The notes beneath the pieces were generated by a model. It made no database searches and had not been told where the DNA came from. It saw nothing but the letters and a program-made list of their open reading frames with translations. Position numbers and translations under genes: made by a program. A stretch of DNA of 64,000 nucleotides from Litchfieldia sinesaloumensis. Lineage in GTDB: Bacteria > Bacillota > Bacilli > Bacillales > Bacillaceae_L. Of the stretch, positions 41,184-48,394 are shown in pieces; positions within the stretch are counted from its first letter, which is position 1; each line of letters opens with the position of its first letter. The stretch covers positions 575,056 to 639,055 of the forward strand of contig NZ_LT732529.1 of assembly GCF_900156865.1 (NCBI RefSeq), in the 5' to 3' direction.

Positions 41184-41900
41184 ATGCAAATATACTGGAC
41201 GAAAATAAATAAGATTATTGAGGAAACTTCAGAGGTTAAAACATACTTACTTGATTGCCCAGAAGGCTTTACTTGGGAAGAGGGATCTCACACTCACTTC
41301 GCACTAGAAGGTTTCAACGCTGGAGAAAAGCCAAACAAGAGCCTAGTTCGCCATATGTCAATCTCTACTTTACCATACGAAAATGCAATCGGTATCACAA
41401 CACGCATTAGGGAAAAGTGCTCTGAGTTTAAAATGATTTTAAGAGATCTTGAAGTGGGCAGTGAAGTAGCAATCTTTAAGACGTATTCGAATGTACCGCT
41501 TAAAAGAGAAGATAAAAATATTTATCTGTTGTCATCAGGTGTCGGCTTGGCAACATTTAGACCGCTTGTCCTTGATTATTTAAATCGTGCTGATAATGTC
41601 AATCAAATTAATTCCTTGAACATTGATTCATCAAAAGAATTCCTATTCACGGATATATTTGAATCAGTACCTGACAAAAAATTCACAGCTCAGTTCGTTG
41701 ACAACCGTAATGACTACTATGAAGAAGTGAAAAAATTTGCAGCAGACCAGGATGGACTTTTCTATGTTGTTGGTAGCGATGAGTTCGTTGTACAAAACAT
41801 TGAATTACTGCGTGAACAGGGTGTCAAGCCAGAACAGATTATGCTTGATAAGCGCGAACAACGACGTGCCGAGCTTTTATCAATTGATTTGACAGTATAA
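41184..41900 (+). CDS. FNR-like flavin reductase, Fur-regulated (ferric/siderophore reductase candidate)
   Basis: The product is 238 aa from ATG 41184 (TTAGGAGAA upstream); an earlier in-frame start lies inside the promoter. The ferredoxin-reductase fold has an FAD-binding barrel (RHMSISTLPYE is the RxxS-like flavin motif), NAD-binding LLSSGVGLATFRPL and a C-terminal FYVVGSDEFV block. The Fur box indicates a role in iron acquisition, perhaps reduction of ferric siderophores or heme. The substrate is inferred from regulation only. Confidence 0.8.
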   Translation: MQIYWTKINKIIEETSEVKTYLLDCPEGFTWEEGSHTHFALEGFNAGEKPNKSLVRHMSISTLPYENAIGITTRIREKCSEFKMILRDLEVGSEVAIFKTYSNVPLKREDKNIYLLSSGVGLATFRPLVLDYLNRADNVNQINSLNIDSSKEFLFTDIFESVPDKKFTAQFVDNRNDYYEEVKKFAADQDGLFYVVGSDEFVVQNIELLREQGVKPEQIMLDKREQRRAELLSIDLTV

Positions 41901-41987
41901 CGGGCCAATTACGGGTGTGAAAAATATATTATTGACACATTTAAAGAACTCGCTTATGATTAACATATTAATTAATTGAATATCGTT

Positions 41988-42092
41988 TCTCCTAAAGGGG
42001 AGTAGCTTTTACAGCAGAGTCGTCATTTCAGAGTATTAGTACTCTCGGCTTTGTTGGCAACATTACTGTTGTTAGCAAGACCTTTACCAAGT
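41988..42092 (+). ncRNA. yybP-ykoY manganese riboswitch
   Basis: The leader has CTAAAGGGGAGTAGC, then the long helix GAGTATTAGTACTC, GGCAACATTACTG and AGCAAGACCTTTACC, in the order of the yybP-ykoY aptamer that senses Mn(II). It precedes a small ORF and a TerC-family gene, as in B. subtilis ykoY. Confidence 0.92.
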
Positions 42093-42108
42093 CGGTAGAG
42101 GTCTTTTT
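42078..42108 (+). terminator. Riboswitch terminator 1
   Basis: AGACCTTTACC and GGTAGAGGTCT stems with TTTTT overlap the 3' strand of the aptamer. Confidence 0.8.
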
Positions 42109-42127
42109 GTATTTTAAGCTTCCTTTC

Positions 42128-42160
42128 AAACCTCTACCAGCAATATGGTGGAGGTTTTTT
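42128..42160 (+). terminator. Riboswitch terminator 2
   Basis: AAACCTCTACC and GGTGGAGGTTT stems with TTTTTTT repeat the loop and stem sequence of terminator 1. The tandem hairpin is unusual for this riboswitch. Confidence 0.75.
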
Positions 42161-42190
42161 TATTTACTTTAAACAATAGGAGGTAAGTAC

Positions 42191-42341
42191 ATGAGGGATA
42201 GTGTGTTATTAATACAAAAAAAACTCCGCGGAGACGGTGACATTAGAAACTCACGTTAAATCTTATGGTCTAAATCATCGAGAATATTTTACAAAAGGTA
42301 TAGAAAGTATTGATCAAGATAAGATTCAAATTGTTAATTGA
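42191..42341 (+). pseudogene. Small gene with frameshift at an A8 run, before terC
   Basis: AGGAGGTAAGTAC gives an excellent site for ATG 42191. In frame it stops after 22 codons (TAA 42257-42259). If one A of the A8 run (42216-42223) is lost, the frame continues to TGA 42339-42341 for 49 residues with a well-formed C-terminal part (LETHVKSYGLNHREYF, then IDQDKIQIVN). Either it is disrupted, or it uses slippage on the run. It is co-transcribed with the TerC gene under the Mn riboswitch. Confidence 0.6.
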
Positions 42342-42401
42342 AAGATTATCAGTATAAGAGCTAAAAAAATATTTTAGAAATATTAGGAGGTATGGAATAA
42401 G

Positions 42402-43184
42402 TTGGAGTTTTCAATTTTATTAGAGTATGGTTGGGTATTATTACTTTTAATTGCAATAGAAGGTTTATTGGCAGCAGATAATGCACTTGTATTAGCTATT
42501 ATGGTTAAGCATCTTCCCGAAGAACAGCGGAGAAAGGCCTTGTTTTATGGGCTTGCAGGAGCTTTCGTGTTTCGATTTGGTTCCTTGTTCGCTATCTCTT
42601 TCCTTGTCGATGTTTGGCAGGTGCAGGCAATTGGTGCACTATATCTCTTGTTCATCGCTGCAAATCATATTTTTAGAAAGCTCATTTTTAAGAAGGAAAA
42701 GGATCAATCGAGTAAGGAAAAGAAAAAGTCTGGTTTCTGGGGAACTGTTTTTAAGGTTGAATTAGCTGATATAGCATTTGCTGTTGATTCAATCTTAGCA
42801 GCCGTTGCTTTGGCTGTCACACTTCCAAATACAAACCTCCCAAATATAGGTGGATTAGACGGCGGAAAGTTCCTTGTCATTTTCGCAGGTGGATTAATGG
42901 GTTTGATTATCATGCGTTTTGCGGCTAATTTCTTTGTTAAACTACTCAATACGAGACCAGGTTTGGAAATTGCTGCATTTATGATTGTTGGCTGGGTGGG
43001 TGTGAAGCTTTCCGTTTACACATTATCTCATCCAGAATTGGCCATTTTACCTGAAGGATTTGCAAAATCACCAGAATGGAAAATCACCTTCTATATTGTC
43101 CTGATACTAATTGCACTTGGAGGTTGGTTCCTATCTAAGGAGAAGAAGGAAGATTCTTCATTTGCCAAATCTGACACAAGATAA
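42402..43184 (+). CDS. ykoY: TerC-family membrane protein (YkoY/MeeY-like Mn exporter)
   Basis: The 260-aa product starts at TTG 42402 after TTAGGAGG. Seven or so TM segments include the TerC metal-site sequences EGLLAADNALVLAIMVKHLP and VELADIAFAVDSILAAVAL, each with acidic residues in the membrane. The Mn riboswitch upstream and the family suggest Mn(II) export or metalation of secreted proteins. A terminator follows at 43233. Confidence 0.9.
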   Translation: MEFSILLEYGWVLLLLIAIEGLLAADNALVLAIMVKHLPEEQRRKALFYGLAGAFVFRFGSLFAISFLVDVWQVQAIGALYLLFIAANHIFRKLIFKKEKDQSSKEKKKSGFWGTVFKVELADIAFAVDSILAAVALAVTLPNTNLPNIGGLDGGKFLVIFAGGLMGLIIMRFAANFFVKLLNTRPGLEIAAFMIVGWVGVKLSVYTLSHPELAILPEGFAKSPEWKITFYIVLILIALGGWFLSKEKKEDSSFAKSDTR

Positions 43185-43232
43185 ATAGAGGTAGGCAATA
43201 AAAATAGAAATATCCTATGAACACACATCAAT

Positions 43233-43268
43233 TTAGGGACGATTACTGAAAAAGTAGTCGTCTCTTTA
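43233..43268 (+). terminator. Terminator of terC gene
   Basis: GGGACGATTACT-gaaaa-AGTAGTCGTCTC is followed by TTTATA. Confidence 0.85.
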
Positions 43269-43377
43269 TATTGAAAGTATATACACTCAAATTTTCATTC
43301 TTGTTTGTTAAGTCTGTTGTTGATTACAAAAGGGTAATGTATGATAAAAGATATTCCATATTAAAGAGGTAGATAGA

Positions 43378-44130
43378 ATGAAATATCTTGAACATACTCC
43401 TAATCTTACCGGTGTTACGGTATATGGGGATCATAAGGATTTTGAACAGTTATACGATGCTCTCCATGAAATAGTCGGCGAGGAGGGGGAATACCCTGGT
43501 TTTGAAGGTCCACGCTTACGGGTACTGGGAATGTGCTACGATATTCGTCATGCATTAATGGGAAACAGAGAGATTATATTAATTGACAATGGAATTAATC
43601 AAGACATGATGAAATATCATTCCCTTATCGCACCTAGTCATAATGCCTATTTAGCCTTTAACGTCCTTTGGCCTGAGTTACTGTTTGTCACAATGGCATT
43701 AAATGAATTCGTGAACATTTATGCGAGCAAGCGATCAACAGATACTTTTAGACCAACACTTGGTCATCGTACCATTTGGGATTCCTCAATCGCATCCGTT
43801 CGGAGTTTTCAAGCTGCTGTAGCAAGTCATCTCTTGAACTCAATCCCAGAATCATCACATGCCCGGATTCTCCGATTAATGAACGACGGGTTCAGTACCT
43901 ATGAGTCATATGCGACTCAATATATAGACAAGCTTAACGGCAAATTTATACGTATGACAAAGGAAAAACGTGAAAAAAACATAACTATCATGGTAAAACG
44001 CATTGCTGAACGTGGAGACGACTACCAGAGAGTAAGAGCGGAAGTACTTGAGGCTTCAAAAGAGTATAACTGCTCGATGACTGAAATAAGACCGATAAAG
44101 GATGAGTACCCAGAGGATTTTGATTGGTAA
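43378..44130 (+). CDS. DUF6904-like protein
   Basis: The 250-aa soluble protein starts with LEHTPNLTGVTVYGDHKDFE and LRVLGMCYDIRHALMGNRE, a pattern I associate with the DUF6904 family. Residues 140-250 form a charged helical part. No catalytic motif is obvious. AAAGAGGTAG lies upstream of ATG. It is monocistronic. Confidence 0.7.
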   Translation: MKYLEHTPNLTGVTVYGDHKDFEQLYDALHEIVGEEGEYPGFEGPRLRVLGMCYDIRHALMGNREIILIDNGINQDMMKYHSLIAPSHNAYLAFNVLWPELLFVTMALNEFVNIYASKRSTDTFRPTLGHRTIWDSSIASVRSFQAAVASHLLNSIPESSHARILRLMNDGFSTYESYATQYIDKLNGKFIRMTKEKREKNITIMVKRIAERGDDYQRVRAEVLEASKEYNCSMTEIRPIKDEYPEDFDW

Positions 44131-44224
44131 ACAGGAGGATATCATGCCTAAGCATAGGATGTGCCTACGGTACGGAAATTAATGAAAAGAACTATTTAGT
44201 TTGGTTTAAGCTCTTACCTATAGA

Positions 44225-44263
44225 AAGGGAAACCCTCAAGAGCCTAGGGTTTCCTTTTTTTAG
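44225..44263 (+). terminator. Terminator
   Basis: GGAAACCCT and AGGGTTTCC stems are followed by TTTTTTT. Confidence 0.85.
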
Positions 44264-44295
44264 TTACAAAAATCAATCTTAAATTATTACATCGC

Positions 44296-44547
44296 CTAGA
44301 TATTATAAACATCTGGGGCATGTTTAAACGTTTTGACAAATTCACCTAAACATGATTCACAAATATCAAATTTCCATGTTTCCTCATCATAGATAGATCC
44401 ATATCCAAAGGAAAGAGAGAAAGATTGGAAACGCCCCTGCTCCCAGCCGTCATCTGAAATGTTTGTTGACTTCCCACATTTGTTACAGGTGATAGAAGAT
44501 GCTACTTTCTTTGTTATCGTTACGTCTTTATATTCCTTCATAGACAA
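44296..44547 (-). CDS. Small zinc-ribbon-like protein
   Basis: The 83-aa protein has two CxxC pairs (CNKCGK near residue 21 and CESCLG near 62), which fits a zinc ribbon split by a Gly/Ser/Phe-rich middle (FQSFSLSFGYGS). The N-terminal EYKDVTITKKV resembles small B. subtilis proteins with similar knuckles. GGGAGTG precedes ATG. Function is unknown. Confidence 0.7.
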   Translation of the reverse strand: MSMKEYKDVTITKKVASSITCNKCGKSTNISDDGWEQGRFQSFSLSFGYGSIYDEETWKFDICESCLGEFVKTFKHAPDVYNI

Positions 44548-44698
44548 TCACTCCCGATTAATTTAGTAAACAAACATTGAATAGGCTGTGTAGGTTCTTT
44601 TTCTTAATGCTATTACAATGCTAGTAAGTTTAGTAAGGGTAAGTCAAGTAAAAACGTTTTTTGTAAAGTTGTAGAAATAAGTAAAGGATTAAAGCAAA

Positions 44699-44728
44699 CG
44701 AGTTCACATACTTCTGAACTAGTTTTTT
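44699..44728 (+). terminator. Terminator-like hairpin in the 44.55-44.88 kb gap
   Basis: AGTTCA-catacttc-TGAACT is followed by AGTTTTTTAT. It is the only structure seen in the 334-bp gap; no ORF is evident there. Confidence 0.4.
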
Positions 44729-44881
44729 ATATAATATAATCTCAAAAGTAAATTCTTAGGAAAAAAGAAGGGTTTTTCGACAACTTAATGGAAACTATTT
44801 ACTAATAGAGTGAATTCTGTCGAGATGTGTATATAAAGCTTGAAGAAAAAATAATAGAAATTAAATAAAGGGGTAATAGAG

Positions 44882-45640
44882 ATGGAAATAGTAGCAATAC
44901 TTATAATTACAATATTGCTCGTCCTAGGTATGCCAAAGGTTAAAGGGTTCATTGGTGAAGCATCCGTACGACTTTACTTATACAGGCTAGATAAAGAGAA
45001 ATACAAGGTGTTCAATGATGTTCTTATACCATTACCAAACAGAAAAACATCTCAAATTGATCATGTTGTCGTGTCTCCATATGGAATTTTTGTTATAGAA
45101 ACGAAGAATTACAAAGGGTGGATTTATGGTGATTCCAAGAGAAAATATTGGACACAAGTAATCTATAAGCATAAAGAAAAGCTCTATAACCCAATTTGGC
45201 AAAATTATGGTCATATTAAAGCATTACAGGAATACCTAGGAATAGAAAAAGATGAAATCTATCATTCTATTATATCTTTCAGTACACGTGCTACACTGAA
45301 AAAAGTTGATCCTGGTGATTCAAAATCAAGTGTTATTTATTCCTCACGAATAGTAAGTACAATCAATGCACACAAACAGGTTGTCTTAACAACAAAAGAA
45401 GCTCAGCAGATTGGAATGAAGCTTGAGAAGACATTAAACGCCGCTGGAGATAAGAAAAAACAACATATAAAGAATATCAAAGATACACAGCGCTTTAATC
45501 AATATAAAATCAACGCGAATATGTGTCCGAAGTGTGGTTCTGATCTAGTTGAACGAAAAGGGAAGTACGGAAATTTTGTGGGTTGCAGTAATTATCCAAC
45601 GTGTAAGTTTGTCGGGAAAACTAAACAAGCAAATATGTAG
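44882..45640 (+). CDS. NERD-domain protein with C-terminal topoisomerase-type zinc finger
   Basis: The 252-aa product has an N-terminal membrane segment (1-20) and a NERD domain (about 24-140). The nuclease-like motif is QIDHVVVSPYGIFVIETKN (Asp then ExK, as in PD-(D/E)xK folds). A linker leads to a zf-C4_Topoisom finger, CPKCGSDLVERKGKYGNFVG then CSNYPTCKF. This combination is found in several Bacillus proteins of unknown role, likely nucleic-acid binding or cleavage at the membrane. No defence genes adjoin it. Confidence 0.85.
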   Translation: MEIVAILIITILLVLGMPKVKGFIGEASVRLYLYRLDKEKYKVFNDVLIPLPNRKTSQIDHVVVSPYGIFVIETKNYKGWIYGDSKRKYWTQVIYKHKEKLYNPIWQNYGHIKALQEYLGIEKDEIYHSIISFSTRATLKKVDPGDSKSSVIYSSRIVSTINAHKQVVLTTKEAQQIGMKLEKTLNAAGDKKKQHIKNIKDTQRFNQYKINANMCPKCGSDLVERKGKYGNFVGCSNYPTCKFVGKTKQANM

Positions 45641-45686
45641 AACAAGAGGATCTTTCACATACTGCATTTTTATGTTATCAATCAAT

Positions 45687-45721
45687 CGGCTTGCTATCGA
45701 CCCTAATTAGCAAGCCTTTAG
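45687..45721 (+). terminator. Terminator of the NERD gene
   Basis: GGCTTGCTA and TAGCAAGCC stems are followed by TTTAG. Confidence 0.75.
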
Positions 45722-45907
45722 ATATTCCTCAAAAGTTCATATTATTTCTTACTTTAAGAAATAAATGCTTTTTCTGGTTGTTTATCTTTATCAAACCAAT
45801 ATTAGAATGTTTTTTTGATTTCAATTGCCAGTTTTAAAGAAGAAGTCTGTGTAGTAATTTGTGGTATTGCTCTGTTCAAATTGAATACATTGTCTACTCA
45901 TTTTGAA

Positions 45908-45940
45908 CAGACGAGCTGTCCAAGTTGAGCGACTCGTCTG
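45908..45940. repeat. Inverted repeat in noncoding DNA
   Basis: CAGACGAG and CTCGTCTG are 17 bp apart, embedded in a block with several TTGAAC/TTGAGC copies. The gap from 45722 to about 46150 has no other structure or ORF that I can support. Confidence 0.45.
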
Positions 45941-46153
45941 CTCACTTTGAAAAAACTACTTGAAAGGGAAATCTAAAAAGTCATAAAATTGTTGGAATTA
46001 TGTCGTGAAGTCATTAGTTTCTCACACTGAGGAAAACTGTTGCCATTTTGTAGATTCAGAGTATGAAATTTTTAAAAAAAGAACTGCTTCCAAAAATAAG
46101 TAAATACTAGATACAATCATAATTAAACCATCTGGCTGTTAAGCTAATTTACG

Positions 46154-46240
46154 ATGCGTCCACGACTCGTCATACGATACGTTCCACGACACGTACACGA
46201 TACGTGGACAAAAAGAAAAAGAAAAACAAAAAGAAAATAA
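46154..46240 (+). CDS. 28-aa Arg/Lys-rich ORF, possible coat-protein fragment
   Basis: The ORF encodes MRPRLVIRYVPRHVHDTW plus a Lys/Arg tail. Its first half is built on a 23-24-bp tandem DNA repeat. No ribosome binding site is visible. The composition recalls Arg/His-rich spore coat proteins, but the piece is too small to assign and may be a fragment. Confidence 0.3.
   Translation: MRPRLVIRYVPRHVHDTWTKRKRKTKRK
46158..46204. repeat. Two tandem copies of a 23-24-bp repeat
   Basis: TCCACGACTCGTCATACGAT plus ACGT is followed by TCCACGACACGTACACGATA plus CGT. The block is also a loose inverted repeat (GTCCACG...CGTGGAC), so it could fold. It is far more GC-rich than its surroundings. Confidence 0.7.
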
Positions 46241-46400
46241 AAACAACAACTACGTCTATAATTTCTATTATTGTCGTTAATCTAAAAGGAAAAATTCACA
46301 GAGTCGTAAGGTTGATGTCTTTAATAAAATTTGATTTGAAAATAGATGCCCCTTTTTCCCACTCACTCTCTATAACAATAGTGAAAAGGTTGTGAAAAAC

Positions 46401-46536
46401 ATGGCAGCCATTCAAGACATTCAACGTTCACAGTTGCATTACGTGTTTGATGCCGATGTTAACGAAAAGGGTGAACCAATCTTCTAGAATAAAAACTACA
46501 ACAATATTAATCCTGCTGCAACAGTCAAAAAAGAAT
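46401..46536 (+). pseudogene. DUF1659 pseudogene (in-frame stop, truncated)
   Basis: ATG 46401 opens MAAIQDIQRSQLHYVFDADV, then NEKGEPIF and TAG at 46485-46487. The same frame continues NKNYNNINPAATVKKEYF, which is the expected next part of DUF1659 proteins (VFxAGVDxxGKxIFKxKxYxNI...). The final portion is missing. So the gene is interrupted by an amber codon and cut short. Confidence 0.6.
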
Positions 46537-46564
46537 ATTTCGTAAGGAATGTGAATGAATTAAA

Positions 46565-46595
46565 GAGGACGCAGATTATTTGCATCCTCTCACCT
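46565..46595. terminator. Hairpin between convergent DUF1659 remnant and Lys-rich gene
   Basis: GAGGACGCA and TGCATCCTC stems lie here. On the minus strand they run into TTTAATTC and would terminate the Lys-rich gene. Confidence 0.5.
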
Positions 46596-46627
46596 TTCTC
46601 CGCACTATACGCCAGATATTACACTTT

Positions 46628-46861
46628 TCAGGATTTTGCTTTTTTACATACTAAAATGATTTTGTCTTCTTTCATATCTTTCTTCTTGTCCTTTTTCTTG
46701 CCTTTCTTCATATCTTTCTTTTTGTCCTTTTTCTTGTTTTTCTTCATATCTTTCTTTTTCTTTTTCTCCTTTTTCTTATCTTTCTTCATATCTTCTTCCT
46801 CGTCACCCACTTTGCAGATTAAAAAGCAGTTATCGTCTTTACTATAACTATTTGACACCAT
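46628..46861 (-). CDS. Lysine-rich repeat protein, unknown
   Basis: The 77-aa product has AAGGAGGTATTTA directly before ATG, so it is very likely translated. After MVSNSYSKDDNCFLICKVGD comes a repeat region of about 12-residue units, DMKKxKKKDKKK (residues about 24-66, 3.5 copies). It closes with IILVCKKAKS. Two Cys flank the repeats. Extreme Lys content and internal repeats recall CotG-like spore coat proteins. The opposite-strand Phe-rich ORF is only its shadow. Confidence 0.65.
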   Translation of the reverse strand: MVSNSYSKDDNCFLICKVGDEEEDMKKDKKKEKKKKKDMKKNKKKDKKKDMKKGKKKDKKKDMKEDKIILVCKKAKS

Positions 46862-47224
46862 TAAATACCTCCTTCCTTAATGTTTCTACATCTTATTAAG
46901 ACAAGGTGAGGTCAGTGTCGGCAATTATCCTAATTACGATGAATTAAGTGAAAATGGAGAAATGTTGAGAAGTCGAGAATTAAATCTGAAATGAAGGAAG
47001 TAGAGGCACAAAATATCCAAGATAACAAGCTAATATTATTTATTACAATTTAGTTTAATCAAAAGTTTGTGAAGATGAATCTTCTACTAACAGTAGCTTA
47101 AGTTGAACAGCAAGACTTAAAAAACATAGCAAATAGACTAGGGGAAACCTTAATCCCTAGTCCTTTTCTCTAAATTTATAGGTAACTATGCTGCTTAATA
47201 TTATGGTAAAAAAACCTGTCGCAA
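46862..47224. other. Noncoding gap with possible coding remnant
   Basis: The 363-bp gap holds the promoter region of the Lys-rich gene on its left and a terminator hairpin at 47135-47166 on its right. Between them a plus-strand frame (about 46885-46991) reads QGEVSVGNYPNYDELSENGE before TGA, with no start. It may be a remnant of a lost gene, but this is weak. Confidence 0.3.
47135..47166. terminator. Terminator downstream of the ger operon
   Basis: GACTAGGGG and CCCTAGTCC stems with a short loop lie 60 nt after the GerC-type gene. A T-rich run (TTTTCTC) follows on the plus strand. Confidence 0.55.
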
Positions 47225-48394
47225 TCACTCCGTAATCTTAATTTTACGATTTTTAAACGACCCTGAGTGCTCGAGTGTTATATGGGCCTCAATTGATTTA
47301 ATGCTGTCTTCCTGTAGTAAGGTGCTTTGATCATTTAGCTTTTTCCAGTCAGAAGGGTACTTGCGATACAACTTATGCTCAAGGTTCAAGAAGTCAATAT
47401 CATGTTCTATTCCGAATTGATACAATTCCCTTATCTCTGAAATGATACCCTTTTTTACGAACTCTTCCATCACGGCTACATTAAGGGTATGGTCTGTAAT
47501 TCTGTTACTGACTACCCCATTAGCCAAGTACAGGATGGTGAATCGAAAAATTCCAGATTCTTTTTCAAGGAGAACTTTTACCATCTGGTCCTCAAGTACT
47601 GCAAGAAATTCAGGATCGTTATCATTTGGTAATAATAACGAAGCCCGTGTCGTTTCTGGCGTCAGCCAGCGCAACCCTTTCAATTTCTCGTACGGAAAAT
47701 GCCCTTTGTATTTTTGATTATCAAGGAAAAAAGCACCATCGATTGCTAATTTGGCCTCATTCTTCTTATTTTTCTTCCATTGTTTGTCATCGATTGTTAG
47801 GGCAGGAATATAGGTCGTGCGGCCAGGGTCAAAAAACTCACGTGCAAAATGGTTTAATCGAACAGGTCGAATAGTTGAACTTTGCTCGTACGAACTTTCT
47901 GGGCTATGTAGAATTGTATTTAATGATGTTTGATTAAAAAAACCAGTTGCTGATAAAATATCTTCCATGTGGTTTTTCGTCCCAAAAATCCACGGTGTGG
48001 ACCGGAATTCATAGTACCGTGTTAAGCCATCAAAAATACTCTCCAGTCCTTTTTCTAGTGCATTTTCGCTGAGTACAATGGCTGTAACATGTGCCCAAAG
48101 AAACCGTTCCTGTGATGTGTGGTATGCTTTAAAAAACGCATCGATAAATGTCGTTCCACTCGTCTCAGAAACATAGATTTCAGGTGGTCCTTTTTCCCCG
48201 CCTTCTCTTTTGGCTACTGAAGATAATCCAATCATCTGAATGGATACATAGTATTTCCCATCTCGGAAATCAACTCCGATGGCGGTTGCAAAATTTTGAT
48301 TTTCAATCTCTCCCATATCATGGTTACACGCCGTAATCAGAATAAGACATAAAATGAGATAGACAGTACGAATGATACTCTTATTACACTTCAT
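47225..48394 (-). CDS. Spore germination receptor lipoprotein, GerC family
   Basis: The product is about 389 aa from ATG 48394, which follows GGAG and overlaps the GerA-type gene by 11 nt. Its signal peptide ends in the lipobox ITAC. The Ger(x)C fold has IENQNFATAIGVDFRDGKYY at the N-terminus and a C-terminal domain with FGIEHDIDFLNLEHKLYRKY. It is the C subunit of a nutrient germinant receptor on the outer side of the spore inner membrane. It is third in a B-A-C operon. Confidence 0.92.
   Translation of the reverse strand: MKCNKSIIRTVYLILCLILITACNHDMGEIENQNFATAIGVDFRDGKYYVSIQMIGLSSVAKREGGEKGPPEIYVSETSGTTFIDAFFKAYHTSQERFLWAHVTAIVLSENALEKGLESIFDGLTRYYEFRSTPWIFGTKNHMEDILSATGFFNQTSLNTILHSPESSYEQSSTIRPVRLNHFAREFFDPGRTTYIPALTIDDKQWKKNKKNEAKLAIDGAFFLDNQKYKGHFPYEKLKGLRWLTPETTRASLLLPNDNDPEFLAVLEDQMVKVLLEKESGIFRFTILYLANGVVSNRITDHTLNVAVMEEFVKKGIISEIRELYQFGIEHDIDFLNLEHKLYRKYPSDWKKLNDQSTLLQEDSIKSIEAHITLEHSGSFKNRKIKITE

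Noticed and set aside
42191-42259. 22-codon ORF as a pure leader peptide for attenuation
   Set aside because: It lies after both riboswitch terminators, has no run of regulatory codons, and the +1 frame gives a better protein.
44144-44275. ATG with strong AGGAGG site, then a frame reading GCAYGTEINEKNYLVWFKLL after a one-base shift
   Set aside because: The frame runs through a terminator hairpin and would require a frameshift. Possible remnant, but too weak to list as a gene.
46204-46395. Plus-strand ORF of 63 aa with Lys/Thr run
   Set aside because: It has no ribosome binding site, low-complexity start and frame overlapping the 28-aa ORF. It looks like a chance frame in A-rich DNA.
46551-46847. 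Plus-strand Phe/Ser-rich ORF of 98 aa
   Set aside because: It is the antisense of the Lys-rich repeat gene, which has the strong ribosome binding site. The Phe runs are the complement of Lys codons.
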